From: Teichococcus coralli
GTDB taxonomy: Bacteria > Pseudomonadota > Alphaproteobacteria > Acetobacterales > Acetobacteraceae
DNA length: 39,169 bases
Direction: 5' to 3'
NCBI RefSeq assembly: GCF_009829925.1
Contig: NZ_SNVJ01000028.1
Span: 7,167-46,335 of the forward strand
In this document: positions 31,321-39,147 of the stretch, piece by piece
How positions within the stretch are numbered: position 1 is the first letter of the stretch
Layout of the letters: every line of letters starts with the position of its first letter
The notes under the pieces: generated by a model
Seen by the model: only the letters and a program-made list of their open reading frames with translations
What the model was told of the DNA's origin: nothing
Database searches by the model: none
Translations under genes and position numbers: made by a program

Positions 31321-32309
31321 GCGGGCTCGCCAATGCCCTGCGCCGCCATCCGGAGCTGATGGTGGCCGCCGTGCTGGTGCTGGCGGTGGTGGTGATCGGC
31401 GCGGTCAACCCGGTGTTCTGGCAGCCCTCCAACATCTTCAGCCTGCTGCGCGCCAGCGTCATCAGCGGCATCCTGGCGCTGGCCGTGCTGCTGGTGATGC
31501 TTTCGGGCGGCATCGACGTCTCCTTCCCCGCCTTCGCCATCGCCGCCATGTACCTGACGGTGAAGGCGATGATCGCCTGGGGCTTCGACGGCGTCGTGCT
31601 GCCCTTCCTGATGGCGAGCGGCATCGGCCTCTGCCTGGGGCTGGTGAACGCGGTCTTCGTCCATTATTTTCGCATGATCCCGCTGATCGTCACGCTGGGC
31701 ACCGGCACCGCCGTGCGCGGCTTCATCCTTGGCGCCGTCGGCACCAGCCAGATCAACATCGGCCAGATGCCGCCTGACCTGATCGATTTCGCGCGCACCG
31801 AGCTGTTCGCCGTCGCGCGGCCGGATGGCAGCATGGCGGGGCTCTCGGCGATGGTGCTGGTTTTCGCGGTGATCGCCCTGCTGGTGCACCTGATGCTGCG
31901 CCACACCATGATGGGCCGCAGCATCTACGCCCTCGGCGGCGGCGAGGAGGCGGCGCGCCGCGTCGGCTTCAACGTCCGGCGCACCACCTTCTTCATCTAC
32001 GGCCTGGCCGGCGCTTTGGCGGGCTTCGCCGGCCTGCTGCACGGCGCGATGATCTGGACCGCCAACCCGCGCGACATGGTCGGCATGGAGCTGGACGTGA
32101 TCGCCGCCGTGGTGCTCGGCGGGGCCAGCATCTTCGGCGGCCGCGGCACGGTGATCGGCGCGGTGCTCGGCGTGCTGACCTTTGTCGTCATCACCAACAG
32201 CCTGATCATCCTCGGGGTGGACACCACCTGGCAGCGCATCGTCGTCGGCCTGATCGTCATCGCCGCGACGGCGGTGACCGCCTGGCGCGACCGCAAGCGG
32301 TTGGCCTGA
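31317..32309 (+). CDS. Sugar ABC transporter permease 1 (RbsC/LsrC type)
   Basis: 330 residues with about nine or ten membrane helices. It carries the LSGGIDVSFPAFA motif early on (VMLSGGIDxS), the coupling-region ALGGGEEAARRVGFNVRRTTFFIYGLAGALAGFAGLL and the late VVLGGASIFGGRGTVIGAVLGV block, all standard for the BPD_transp_2 permease family. Start is ATG 31317 overlapping the ATPase stop. It should pair with the second permease as a heterodimer in the inner membrane. Confidence 0.92.
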   Translation: MSGLANALRRHPELMVAAVLVLAVVVIGAVNPVFWQPSNIFSLLRASVISGILALAVLLVMLSGGIDVSFPAFAIAAMYLTVKAMIAWGFDGVVLPFLMASGIGLCLGLVNAVFVHYFRMIPLIVTLGTGTAVRGFILGAVGTSQINIGQMPPDLIDFARTELFAVARPDGSMAGLSAMVLVFAVIALLVHLMLRHTMMGRSIYALGGGEEAARRVGFNVRRTTFFIYGLAGALAGFAGLLHGAMIWTANPRDMVGMELDVIAAVVLGGASIFGGRGTVIGAVLGVLTFVVITNSLIILGVDTTWQRIVVGLIVIAATAVTAWRDRKRLA

Positions 32310-32321
32310 GGGAGAGGACCG

Positions 32322-33314
32322 ATGAGCGCCATTCTCCAGCGCCTGCGCCGCGCCGACACCAACCTGCTGCAGCTCCTGGTGCTGACGGTGCTGATCTTCG
32401 CCGGCATGGCGGCGCTGAACCCGGAGCGCTTCCTGCGCCCCTATGTGTTCCAGTCCATCACCTTCATCGCGCCGGAGCTGGGGCTGCTGGCGATCGCGAT
32501 GATGGTGGCCATGCTGACCGGGGGCATCGACCTTTCCGTCATCGGCATCGCCAACCTGTCCGCCATCCTGGCCGGGCTGTTCTTCCATGCCGTCGGCGGC
32601 GCGCGCGGGCCGGAACTGGCGAACCTGCCGCTGCCCACGGTGCTGGCGGGCATCGGCATCGCGCTCGGCATCGGCGTAGGGGCGGGGGCGATCAACGGCT
32701 TCCTGATCACCCGGTTGCGCATCACGCCTATCCTGGCCACCATCGGCACCGGTCAGGTGTTCACCGGCATCTGCCTCGTGCTGACCGGCGGGCCGGCGGT
32801 GGTGGGCTTTCCCAAGCTCTGGGGGATGATCGGCAACGGGACGATGTTTGGCGTGGCCGCGCCGCTGCTGGTCTTCCTGGTGGTGGCGGGGCTCGTCTGG
32901 TTCATGCTGGCGCGCACCGCCTTCGGCATCAACCTGGCGCTGATCGGCACCAACCCGAAGGCGGCCGTCTTCGCCGGGCTGCGCACCGCGCGCACCGTCT
33001 TTCTCTCCTATGTGCTGACCGGCGTGCTGGCGAGCATCGCCGGCATCCTGCTCTCCGGCCGCACCAATGCCGCCAAGTCGGACTACGGCGTGTCCTACCT
33101 GCTCCAGGCCGTGCTGATCGCCGTTCTGGCGGGCACCAACCCGGCGGGCGGGCGCGGCTCGGTGCCGGGGGTGGCGCTGGCGCTGGTGGCGCTGATGCTG
33201 CTCTCCTCCGGCCTGCAGATCATGCGCTTCAACAACTTCCTGGTGGACCTGATCTGGGGCGGCTTCCTGCTGCTCTCCATCGCGCTCACCTCCTGGCGCA
33301 GCCGGGTCCGCTGA
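32322..33314 (+). CDS. Sugar ABC transporter permease 2 (RbsC/LsrD type)
   Basis: 330 residues, nine or ten helices, with MLTGGIDLSVIGIANLSAILAGL as the family motif, LIGTNPKAAVFAGLRTARTVFLSYVLTGVLASIAGILLSGRT as the coupling region and VLAGTNPAGGRGSVPGVALALV near the C-terminus. The ribosome site GGGAGAGG sits 5 bases before ATG 32322, 12 bases after the first permease. Sequence identity with permease 1 looks low outside the motifs, consistent with a heterodimeric channel. Confidence 0.92.
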   Translation: MSAILQRLRRADTNLLQLLVLTVLIFAGMAALNPERFLRPYVFQSITFIAPELGLLAIAMMVAMLTGGIDLSVIGIANLSAILAGLFFHAVGGARGPELANLPLPTVLAGIGIALGIGVGAGAINGFLITRLRITPILATIGTGQVFTGICLVLTGGPAVVGFPKLWGMIGNGTMFGVAAPLLVFLVVAGLVWFMLARTAFGINLALIGTNPKAAVFAGLRTARTVFLSYVLTGVLASIAGILLSGRTNAAKSDYGVSYLLQAVLIAVLAGTNPAGGRGSVPGVALALVALMLLSSGLQIMRFNNFLVDLIWGGFLLLSIALTSWRSRVR

Positions 33315-33332
33315 GAGGGGAGCCCGCACATC

Positions 33333-34415
33333 ATGGCCGCCACCATCCCGCTGCACCCCGCCCTCTGCGGCGAGGCCGAGAAGACGGTCCTCACCGCCGG
33401 GCCGCTCTCCGCCAGCCTGTTCCGCTTCGCCACCGGCGTGCCCGCGCTGCGGCTGCGGAACGCGCGCGGCGCGCTGGTCATCCTGCCCTGGATGGGCGGC
33501 ATGGTCTGGTCGGCCGCCTTCGACGGCGTGGACCTGACCATGGCGAGCGGCTTCGACGCGCCGCGCCCGGCGCAGACCATCGCCGAGACCTATGGCTGCT
33601 TCGCCTTCCATTCGGGCCTGCTGCGCAACGGCGTGCCGGCGGCGGAGGACGACCACGCGGCGCATGGCGAGTTTCCCTGCGCGCCGATGCAGCGCGCCTG
33701 GCTTGAGCTGGGCGAGGACGCCGGTGGCCCCTTCCTGCGCGCGGTGAGCGAGCGCGAGTACGTCATGGGCTTCGGCGCACACTACCGCGCCTATCCCTCC
33801 GTCACGCTGCGCCCGGAGGCGACGCTGTTCGAGATCGGCCTCGCCGTGGAGAACCGCTCCGGCAAGCCGATGGAGCTGATGTACATGTGCCACATCAACT
33901 TCGCCTTCGCCGCGGGGGCGCGGATCGTGCAGCCGGCGCCCTTCACGCCGGAGCGGACGGCGGTGCGCCGCGCCGTGCCCGCGCATGTGCGGCCGAACCC
34001 GGACTATCTCGCGCTGATCGAGGATCTCGCCCGCGACCCCGCCCGCATGGAGCGGCTGGACGAGCCGGCGCGCTACGACCCCGAGCAGGTCTTCTACCTC
34101 CACGGCCTCGGCACCGACGCGGCGGGCGAGACGCACCTGATGCTGCAGCGGCGGGAAGGGGATGGCTTCGGCATCTCCTACGCCCCGGCGCAGTTCCCCC
34201 ACACCGTGCGCTGGATCATGGCCGACCCGGACCAGCAGGTGGCGGCTTTCGCGCTGCCCTCGACCTGCCAACCCGAGGGCTACGCGGCGGAGAAGCGCAA
34301 GGGCCATGTGCGCGAGCTGCCGCCGGGCGGCCGCGCGGACTTCGCGGTGCGGACCGGCTATCTGGACGCCGCCGCCACCGCCCGCATGGGCGGGCTGATT
34401 TCTTCCCTGGGTTAG
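33333..34415 (+). CDS. DUF4432 family protein (aldose 1-epimerase-like)
   Basis: 360 residues with features of the galactose-mutarotase-like beta-sandwich: GALVILPWMGGMVWSAAFDG near the start, the GCFAFHSGLLRNGVP block with a histidine, HGEFPC, and MYMCHINFAF carrying a further conserved histidine, all typical of DUF4432. Related folds isomerise sugar anomers. The reaction of DUF4432 proteins is not established as far as I know; location between transporter and ribokinase suggests it prepares the imported sugar for phosphorylation, for example by mutarotation or epimerisation. A GAGGGGAG ribosome site lies about 11 bases before the ATG. Confidence 0.86.
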   Translation: MAATIPLHPALCGEAEKTVLTAGPLSASLFRFATGVPALRLRNARGALVILPWMGGMVWSAAFDGVDLTMASGFDAPRPAQTIAETYGCFAFHSGLLRNGVPAAEDDHAAHGEFPCAPMQRAWLELGEDAGGPFLRAVSEREYVMGFGAHYRAYPSVTLRPEATLFEIGLAVENRSGKPMELMYMCHINFAFAAGARIVQPAPFTPERTAVRRAVPAHVRPNPDYLALIEDLARDPARMERLDEPARYDPEQVFYLHGLGTDAAGETHLMLQRREGDGFGISYAPAQFPHTVRWIMADPDQQVAAFALPSTCQPEGYAAEKRKGHVRELPPGGRADFAVRTGYLDAAATARMGGLISSLG

Positions 34416-34424
34416 GAGCGGGCC

Positions 34425-35366
34425 ATGGGTAAGCGCATCGGTGTGGTCGGCAGCAACATGGTCGACCTTGTCACCTACATCGACCGGATGCCGGCGGCGG
34501 GAGAGACCCTGGCGGCGCCGGCCTTCGCCATGGGGCATGGCGGCAAGGGCGCCAACCAGGGAGTGGCGGCCGCCAAGCTCGGCGGCGAGGTGGTGATGGT
34601 CAGCCGCGTCGGCGACGACCTGTTCGGCGGCGGCACCATCCGCAACTTCGAGGCGCTGGGCATCGACGCGCGGCATGTCCGCGCCGTGCCGGGCACGCAG
34701 AGCGGCGTGGCGCCGATCTTCGTCGATCCGGCGGGCGAGAACCGCATCCTGATCGTCAAGGGCGCCAATGAGCGCCTGCTGCCGGAGGATGTGGAGGCCG
34801 CCGCCGAGGAGCTGAAGACCTGCGGGCTGATCCTGCTGCAGCTCGAAATCCCGCTGGAGACCATCTATCACACCATTGCCTGGGCAGCGCGCCAGGGCAT
34901 CGAGGTGCTGCTGAACCCCGCGCCGGCCGTGCCGGAACTGGATGTGGAGCGCATTCTCGATGCCACCTTCCTGGTGCCCAACCAGACCGAGCTGACCATC
35001 CTGACCGGCATGCCCGCCGACACGCGCCAGCAGGCCGAGGCGGCGGCGCGGACCCTGGTGGCGCGCGGCGTGCGGCAGGTGATCGTGACGCTGGGGGCCG
35101 AGGGCGCGCTGCTCGTCTCCGCCGAAGGGCCGGCCGTGCATGTACCCTCCGTGCCGGTGAAGCCGCACGACACCAGCGGCGCCGGCGATGCCTTCATCGG
35201 CGCCTTCGCGCAGCACTACGTCGCCAACCGGGACGTGCTGGCGGCGCTGCGCTGGGGGACCCGCTACGCGGCGGATTCCATCACCCGGCCGGGGACACAG
35301 AGCGCCTTCGCCGATGCCGAGGGCTTTGCCCGCTTCTGTGCGGCGGTGGACAAGCAGGCCGGCTGA
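34425..35366 (+). CDS. rbsK: Ribokinase (PfkB family)
   Basis: 313 residues. Substrate-binding motif GHGGKGANQGVAAAKLGG (38-55) and the catalytic motif HDTSGAGDAFIGAF (248-261, with base Asp255) are both complete; NQTELTILTG is the usual mid-protein block. It phosphorylates ribose or, in the deoxyribokinase subgroup, 2-deoxyribose at C5; these cannot be told apart by eye. With a deoxyribose-phosphate aldolase in the same operon the deoxy sugar is a real possibility. AGGAG lies 8 bases before ATG 34425, itself 9 bases after the DUF4432 gene. Probably the last gene of the operon. Confidence 0.92.
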   Translation: MGKRIGVVGSNMVDLVTYIDRMPAAGETLAAPAFAMGHGGKGANQGVAAAKLGGEVVMVSRVGDDLFGGGTIRNFEALGIDARHVRAVPGTQSGVAPIFVDPAGENRILIVKGANERLLPEDVEAAAEELKTCGLILLQLEIPLETIYHTIAWAARQGIEVLLNPAPAVPELDVERILDATFLVPNQTELTILTGMPADTRQQAEAAARTLVARGVRQVIVTLGAEGALLVSAEGPAVHVPSVPVKPHDTSGAGDAFIGAFAQHYVANRDVLAALRWGTRYAADSITRPGTQSAFADAEGFARFCAAVDKQAG

Positions 35367-35399
35367 GCCGCGCCGGCCATGGGGTGAAAGGGCGGCAGC

Positions 35400-35828
35400 A
35401 TGCGGCAGGCACAGCATCGCCTGACGGTTCCGACCCCGGGCAGGGGCCTTGTCGAGATCACGATGGAGGTCTGCCGCTGGGTGGCCGGGCAGGACATCGG
35501 GACAGGGTTGCTGGTTATCTGGTGCCGGCACACCTCCGCCTCCTTGCTGGTGCAGGAGAATGCCTCTCCCGAGGTCCGGGATGACCTGGAGGACTTCCTT
35601 TGCCGGCTGGTGCCCGAGGGCGGGGCAGGGCGGTACCGGCACGAGGAGGAAGGGCCGGACGACATGCCGGCCCATATCCGCGCCGCCCTCACCCAGACAC
35701 AGCTTTCCATCCCTGTCGCCGCCGGCCGGCCGGTGCTGGGGACCTGGCAGGGGATCTTCCTTTGCGAGCACCGGTCGCGGCCGCATCGCCGGGAACTTGT
35801 GCTGCACCTCATGGGCGAGGCGCACTGA
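35400..35828 (+). CDS. YjbQ family protein (UPF0047)
   Basis: 142 residues, normal for YjbQ. The conserved core is visible: GLLVIWCRHTSASLLVQENASPEV (about 37-60), HEEEGPDDMPAHIRAALTQ and LGTWQGIFLCEHRSRPHRRELVLHLMG. Some members show weak thiamine-phosphate synthase activity, but the true role of the family is unknown; it is cytosolic. AAAGGG precedes the ATG. It sits 33 bases after the ribokinase and could be read through from that operon, although nothing links it to sugar use. Confidence 0.9.
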   Translation: MRQAQHRLTVPTPGRGLVEITMEVCRWVAGQDIGTGLLVIWCRHTSASLLVQENASPEVRDDLEDFLCRLVPEGGAGRYRHEEEGPDDMPAHIRAALTQTQLSIPVAAGRPVLGTWQGIFLCEHRSRPHRRELVLHLMGEAH

Positions 35829-35932
35829 GCTCGCGCCGGGCAACGCCGCCATGCCGCGATCGCGCCACGGCTGCGGCGGAAAAGCCTCGGCTCGGTCGCA
35901 ATCTGGTCACGCGGCGGTGAGATAAGGGGGGC

Positions 35933-35955
35933 GCCCGCCCAGGGCAGGGGCGGGC
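35933..35955. other. Stem-loop between the YjbQ and exporter genes
   Basis: GCCCGCCC, a 7-base spacer and GGGCGGGC form an 8-bp hairpin 105 bases after the YjbQ stop and 36 bases before the exporter start. It may end the upstream transcript or sit in the exporter leader. No T-tract. Confidence 0.35.
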
Positions 35956-35990
35956 CCGCCGCCAACCTTGCCCGTTCAGATACACGACCC

Positions 35991-37784
35991 ATGCATATGC
36001 TGAAGGTTTACGGCCGGGTTCTCGGCCTGCTGCGCCCGGAATGGCGGCGCTGCGCACTGATGCTGGCCTGCAGCCTGGCCATCGCCGCGATCGGCTTCCT
36101 CGATCCCGTGCTGTTCGGCCGGGTGGTGGACCTTCTCTCTCGCTCCGCCAGCCTGCCGCCCGAGCAACTCTGGCCGGAGGCGGCCTCGCTGCTCGGCCTT
36201 TGGGCGGTGGTCGGGCTGGCCGGCATCGGCGCCGGCATGGCGGTGGCGCTGGTGGCGGACCGCATGGCGCATCGCGCCCGCATGCGGGAGATGAGCCGCT
36301 TCTTCAGCCATGCGCTCTCGCTGCCGGCGGCCTTCCACGGCAAGGTGCATTCCGGCGCGCTGATGCGCATCCTGACCAGCGGCACGGACACGCTGTTCCA
36401 CCTCTGGCTCGGCTTCTTCCGGGACCAGTTCGTGGGCTTTCTTTCCGTGCTGGTGCTGCTGCCGCTCACCATGCTGCTGAACTGGCGGCTCTCCCTGGCG
36501 CTGATCGCGCTGGTGCTGCTGTTCGGCGCGCTGACCGCCTTCGTGATCGGCCGCACCCAGGCGCTGCAGAAAGGCGCCGAACAGTGCCACCTGAAGCTGG
36601 CCGCCTCGGCGCAGGACGCCTTCGCCAACATCGCCGTGGTGCAGGCCTTCACCCGCCTGGCGGCGGAGCGGCGCAGTTTCGCCGCGCTGCAGGGCGCGGC
36701 GCTTGCCCAACAGTTCCCGGTGCTGAACTGGTGGGCGGTGATCTCGATCCTGACCCGCAGCGCCAGCACGCTGGCCGTGCTGAGCATCGTCGTGCTGGGC
36801 ACGGTGCTGCATCTGCGCGGGCAGGCGAGCGTCGGCGAGATCGTCTCCTTCATGGGCTTCGCCGCCATGCTGATCGGCCGGCTGGAGGGGCTGGTCTGGT
36901 TCGCCTCCAAGCTCTTCGCGCATGTGCCCGTGCTGGACGAGTTCTTCGCCGTGCTGGACGCCCATAGCGCGGTGCCGGAGGCGCCCCGCGCAGCGCCGTT
37001 GCACGCCGTCGCCGGCCGGGTGGTGTTCGACGAGGTGGGCTTCGCCTATCCGAACGGCCCGGCCATTCTCGCGGGTGTGTCCTTTACCGCGGAGCCGGGG
37101 CGGGTGGTGGCGCTGGTCGGCGCGACGGGCGCCGGCAAGTCCACGGCGATGACGCTGTTGCAGCGCGGCTGGGACCCGGTCGGCGGCCGGATCAGCATCG
37201 ACGGGCAGGACCTGCGCGCGGTCACGCTGGAAAGCCTGCGCGGCGCCATCGGCGTCGTGTTCCAGGACAGCCTGCTGTTCAATCGCTCGATCCGGGAGAA
37301 TCTGCTGGTCGGCAAGCCCAGCGGCACCCAGGCGGAGCTGGAGCAGGCCTGCCGCCTGGCCGAGGCGCACGACTTCATCCTGCGCCAGCCGCAGGGCTAC
37401 GACACGCTGGTCGGCGAGCGCGGCGGCACGCTTTCCGGCGGGCAGAAGCAGCGCCTCGCCATCGCGCGCGCACTGCTGAAGAACCCGCCGATCCTGATCC
37501 TGGACGAGGCGACCTCCGCGCTGGACGCCGCCACCGAGGCGAAGGTGACCCGCGCGCTCAAGGCGCTGATGGCCGGGCGCACCACCTTCGTCATCGCCCA
37601 CCGCCTGTCCACCGTGCGGGACGCGGACGAGATCCTGGTGTTCGACGCCGGGCGCATCGCCGAGCGGGGCGGCTTCGACGCGCTGGTGGCGCAGGGCGGC
37701 GTTTTCGCGGCCCTGGTGGCCAGCCAGATGCCGGCCGCTGCCGAGCCAGTCGTGGTGCCCTTCCCGGCGGCGCGCGCCGCCTGA
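35991..37784 (+). CDS. NdvA/ChvA-type glucan ABC exporter (fused permease-ATPase)
   Basis: 597 residues, the length of the cyclic beta-1,2-glucan exporters NdvA/ChvA. An N-terminal domain of six membrane helices (about 18-300) includes DPVLFGRVVDLLSR and LNWRLSLALIALVLLFG. The ATPase domain has Walker A GATGAGKST, GVVFQDSLLFNRSIRENLLVG around the Q-loop, signature LSGGQKQR, Walker B LILDEATSALD and the H-loop IAHRLSTV, so it should be active as a homodimer. The start may be ATG 35991 or the in-frame ATG 35997; neither has a good ribosome site. No glucan synthase (NdvB) is in the window. Lipid or oligosaccharide substrates are alternatives. Confidence 0.87.
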   Translation: MHMLKVYGRVLGLLRPEWRRCALMLACSLAIAAIGFLDPVLFGRVVDLLSRSASLPPEQLWPEAASLLGLWAVVGLAGIGAGMAVALVADRMAHRARMREMSRFFSHALSLPAAFHGKVHSGALMRILTSGTDTLFHLWLGFFRDQFVGFLSVLVLLPLTMLLNWRLSLALIALVLLFGALTAFVIGRTQALQKGAEQCHLKLAASAQDAFANIAVVQAFTRLAAERRSFAALQGAALAQQFPVLNWWAVISILTRSASTLAVLSIVVLGTVLHLRGQASVGEIVSFMGFAAMLIGRLEGLVWFASKLFAHVPVLDEFFAVLDAHSAVPEAPRAAPLHAVAGRVVFDEVGFAYPNGPAILAGVSFTAEPGRVVALVGATGAGKSTAMTLLQRGWDPVGGRISIDGQDLRAVTLESLRGAIGVVFQDSLLFNRSIRENLLVGKPSGTQAELEQACRLAEAHDFILRQPQGYDTLVGERGGTLSGGQKQRLAIARALLKNPPILILDEATSALDAATEAKVTRALKALMAGRTTFVIAHRLSTVRDADEILVFDAGRIAERGGFDALVAQGGVFAALVASQMPAAAEPVVVPFPAARAA

Positions 37785-37804
37785 ACGTTCGCCGCCTGAA
37801 CGTT
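37775..37804 (+). repeat. Perfect 15-base tandem duplication across the exporter stop codon
   Basis: CGCCGCCTGAACGTT occurs twice in succession (37775-37789 and 37790-37804). The first copy contains the stop TGA of the exporter gene (37782-37784). The duplication does not change the protein because the stop is in the first copy. Probably a replication-slippage event. Confidence 0.85.
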
Positions 37805-38170
37805 GCGGGGCGTGGCGGGAGGATCGCCCAGGGAGGTCGCCGAGGCGCCGGGAGGGAATCTGCCCGACCGGCCCGCCTCAGGGCGCCGTCCTGTCCCTCT
37901 TGGAGGGCGGCACGACGCTCTCGCGAGGCGGAGCATCCTCCGCCGCCGCGCAGCGAAGATGGCTCTGCAGGAACTCGGCCCAGATCGGAGAGGAGAGAAC
38001 CGAGCGGCGAAAGGAAGCCTGCCGCTGCCTGCCCAAACCCTTCCGGTGCGTCCTTCTGCCACTCGGTTCCACGGTCCCCTCCGATGCTTCAGGGAAAGCC
38101 CAGCCGGATCGGCTGCTGGAAGGCCGCGACGGCGGCCTTCGCAAGGAGCGCCCTTCGGGTGGCCGAAAGG
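37805..38170. other. Non-coding gap with a hairpin
   Basis: 366 bases between the exporter gene and the convergent hibernation-factor gene. No believable protein. GAAGGCCGC, loop GACG and GCGGCCTTC (38119-38140) form a 9-bp hairpin 31 bases past the stop of the leftward hibernation-factor gene, a possible terminator without a T-run. Confidence 0.5.
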
Positions 38171-38680
38171 CTATTCGGCGGCCATCGGCCAGTCGCGCCG
38201 CGTCGCAGGCCGGCCGCCCGATGCCGGCTCAGGAAACGCGGCCTCGTCCTCCATGCCGTCATCGAGCAGGCCAAGAAGCTCATCGCGTTCCGGCACCGGC
38301 GCGCCATGCAGGCGGAAGAGGGAATCCTTGGCCGGGTTGGCCGGCTTGTCCTCCCGCAGCGCTCGCTTCCGGCGGCGGAGTTGCTTCGCGACATGCTCGG
38401 CCGCCATGACCAGCGCACCATTGGCATCCCGGTGCATGGCGCGCCCGTCGAAGTCGATCGCGCCGGCCACGCGGAAGCGGATGTTGCAACAGAAGCCCAC
38501 GCCCTTGGCCTGGCGCGAGAAGATGACGGTCGCATCCGCCGCGCGGCCGAAATACTTGGCGGCGAGAGCTCTTATGCGGCTGGCCGCACTGGTCTTGAGG
38601 GCCTCTCCCACCTCAAGCTGGTGGCCTTCAACGGCGACGCGGGTGTTCTCTGGCGAATCGGACCAAACAGAGCCTGCCAT
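38171..38680 (-). CDS. Ribosome hibernation factor (HPF/RaiA) family, short form
   Basis: 169 residues. The N-terminal domain matches hibernation-promoting factors: VAVEGHQLEVGEALKTSAASRI, LAAKYFGRAADATVIFSRQ, an alternating strand and the basic helix AAEHVAKQLRRRKRALRE (about residues 94-111), which binds the 30S decoding region. In long HPFs of Alphaproteobacteria a linker leads to a second C-terminal dimerisation domain (with TVGEAVMRMDL-type sequence). Here the protein stops after DWPMAAE, at about the point where that domain would begin, and I see no trace of it downstream in any frame. It may be a short-form HPF or a truncated copy. The start at 38680 has GAGGGG fourteen bases upstream. 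It is not next to rpoN. Confidence 0.75.
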   Translation of the reverse strand: MAGSVWSDSPENTRVAVEGHQLEVGEALKTSAASRIRALAAKYFGRAADATVIFSRQAKGVGFCCNIRFRVAGAIDFDGRAMHRDANGALVMAAEHVAKQLRRRKRALREDKPANPAKDSLFRLHGAPVPERDELLGLLDDGMEDEAAFPEPASGGRPATRRDWPMAAE

Positions 38681-38739
38681 TTTGGTGCGGTGCCCCTCTG
38701 TGAGGTTATGGGTTGCGGAAGAACGGTAGCGAGATCAGG

Positions 38740-38757
38740 ACACGTTCAGAAACGTGT
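38740..38757. promoter_or_regulatory. Palindrome upstream of the hibernation-factor gene
   Basis: ACACGTT, a 4-base spacer (CAGA) and AACGTGT form a perfect 7+7 inverted repeat 60 bases upstream of the hibernation-factor start. Size and position suit a dimeric regulator's operator. Confidence 0.45.
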
Positions 38758-39137
38758 AATAAGGAGCTGGCCTTCAACTGAAGGTGAAGGTTCTTCAGCC
38801 TTCCGCCACCTGATGCCCGCTACGCCCTGGCTCCCGACACGCTGCGCTGTCCGGCGCTGCCGGATGCACCTTGGGTGCGGCGACGTCCTGCAGGTCAGGC
38901 CCGCAGCGGCAAAGGGGCGGCCGGTAGCCCCGGTGAATTCCCGTTCAATGGCCACAACCTCCAGGCCCCGGACAATCCGGCAGGGCGGAGCGGCCGCCGC
39001 ACCGCGCCACCCGTCTCGCCCCACGCCGGCCGGAGGGCGGGCTTGTGTGGGCACGGGTGGCGTCGGCGGCGTGGATGAAGTTCCTGGCCCGCCGCCGTCA
39101 CGGGAGCATTCTCCGTTCGCTCTGGCTCACAGGAAAT

Positions 39138-39147
39138 GCTCTAGAGC
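39138..39147. repeat. GCTCTAGAGC palindrome, likely part of a dispersed intergenic repeat
   Basis: A perfect 10-base palindrome followed by GGTTTCCGATCAGTC, cut off by the window end. From memory, CTCTAGAG-plus-TTTCCGATCA sequences recur between genes in many alphaproteobacterial genomes; only one copy is visible here. Confidence 0.4.

Noticed and set aside
30822..35852. A 1676-codon open frame on the minus strand
   Set aside because: It is antisense to seven well-supported genes, and its translation is His/Gln/Arg/Ala-rich with no domain; a typical artefact of high-GC codon use.
37803..38729. 308-codon open frame on the plus strand
   Set aside because: Ser/Arg-rich, no family features and antisense to the hibernation-factor gene, whose translation clearly matches HPF.
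38721..38752. General-stress (EcfG-type) promoter before the hibernation factor
   Set aside because: On the minus strand TGAAC and CGTT are 18 bases apart; both the first element and the spacing deviate from GGAAC-N16/17-CGTT.
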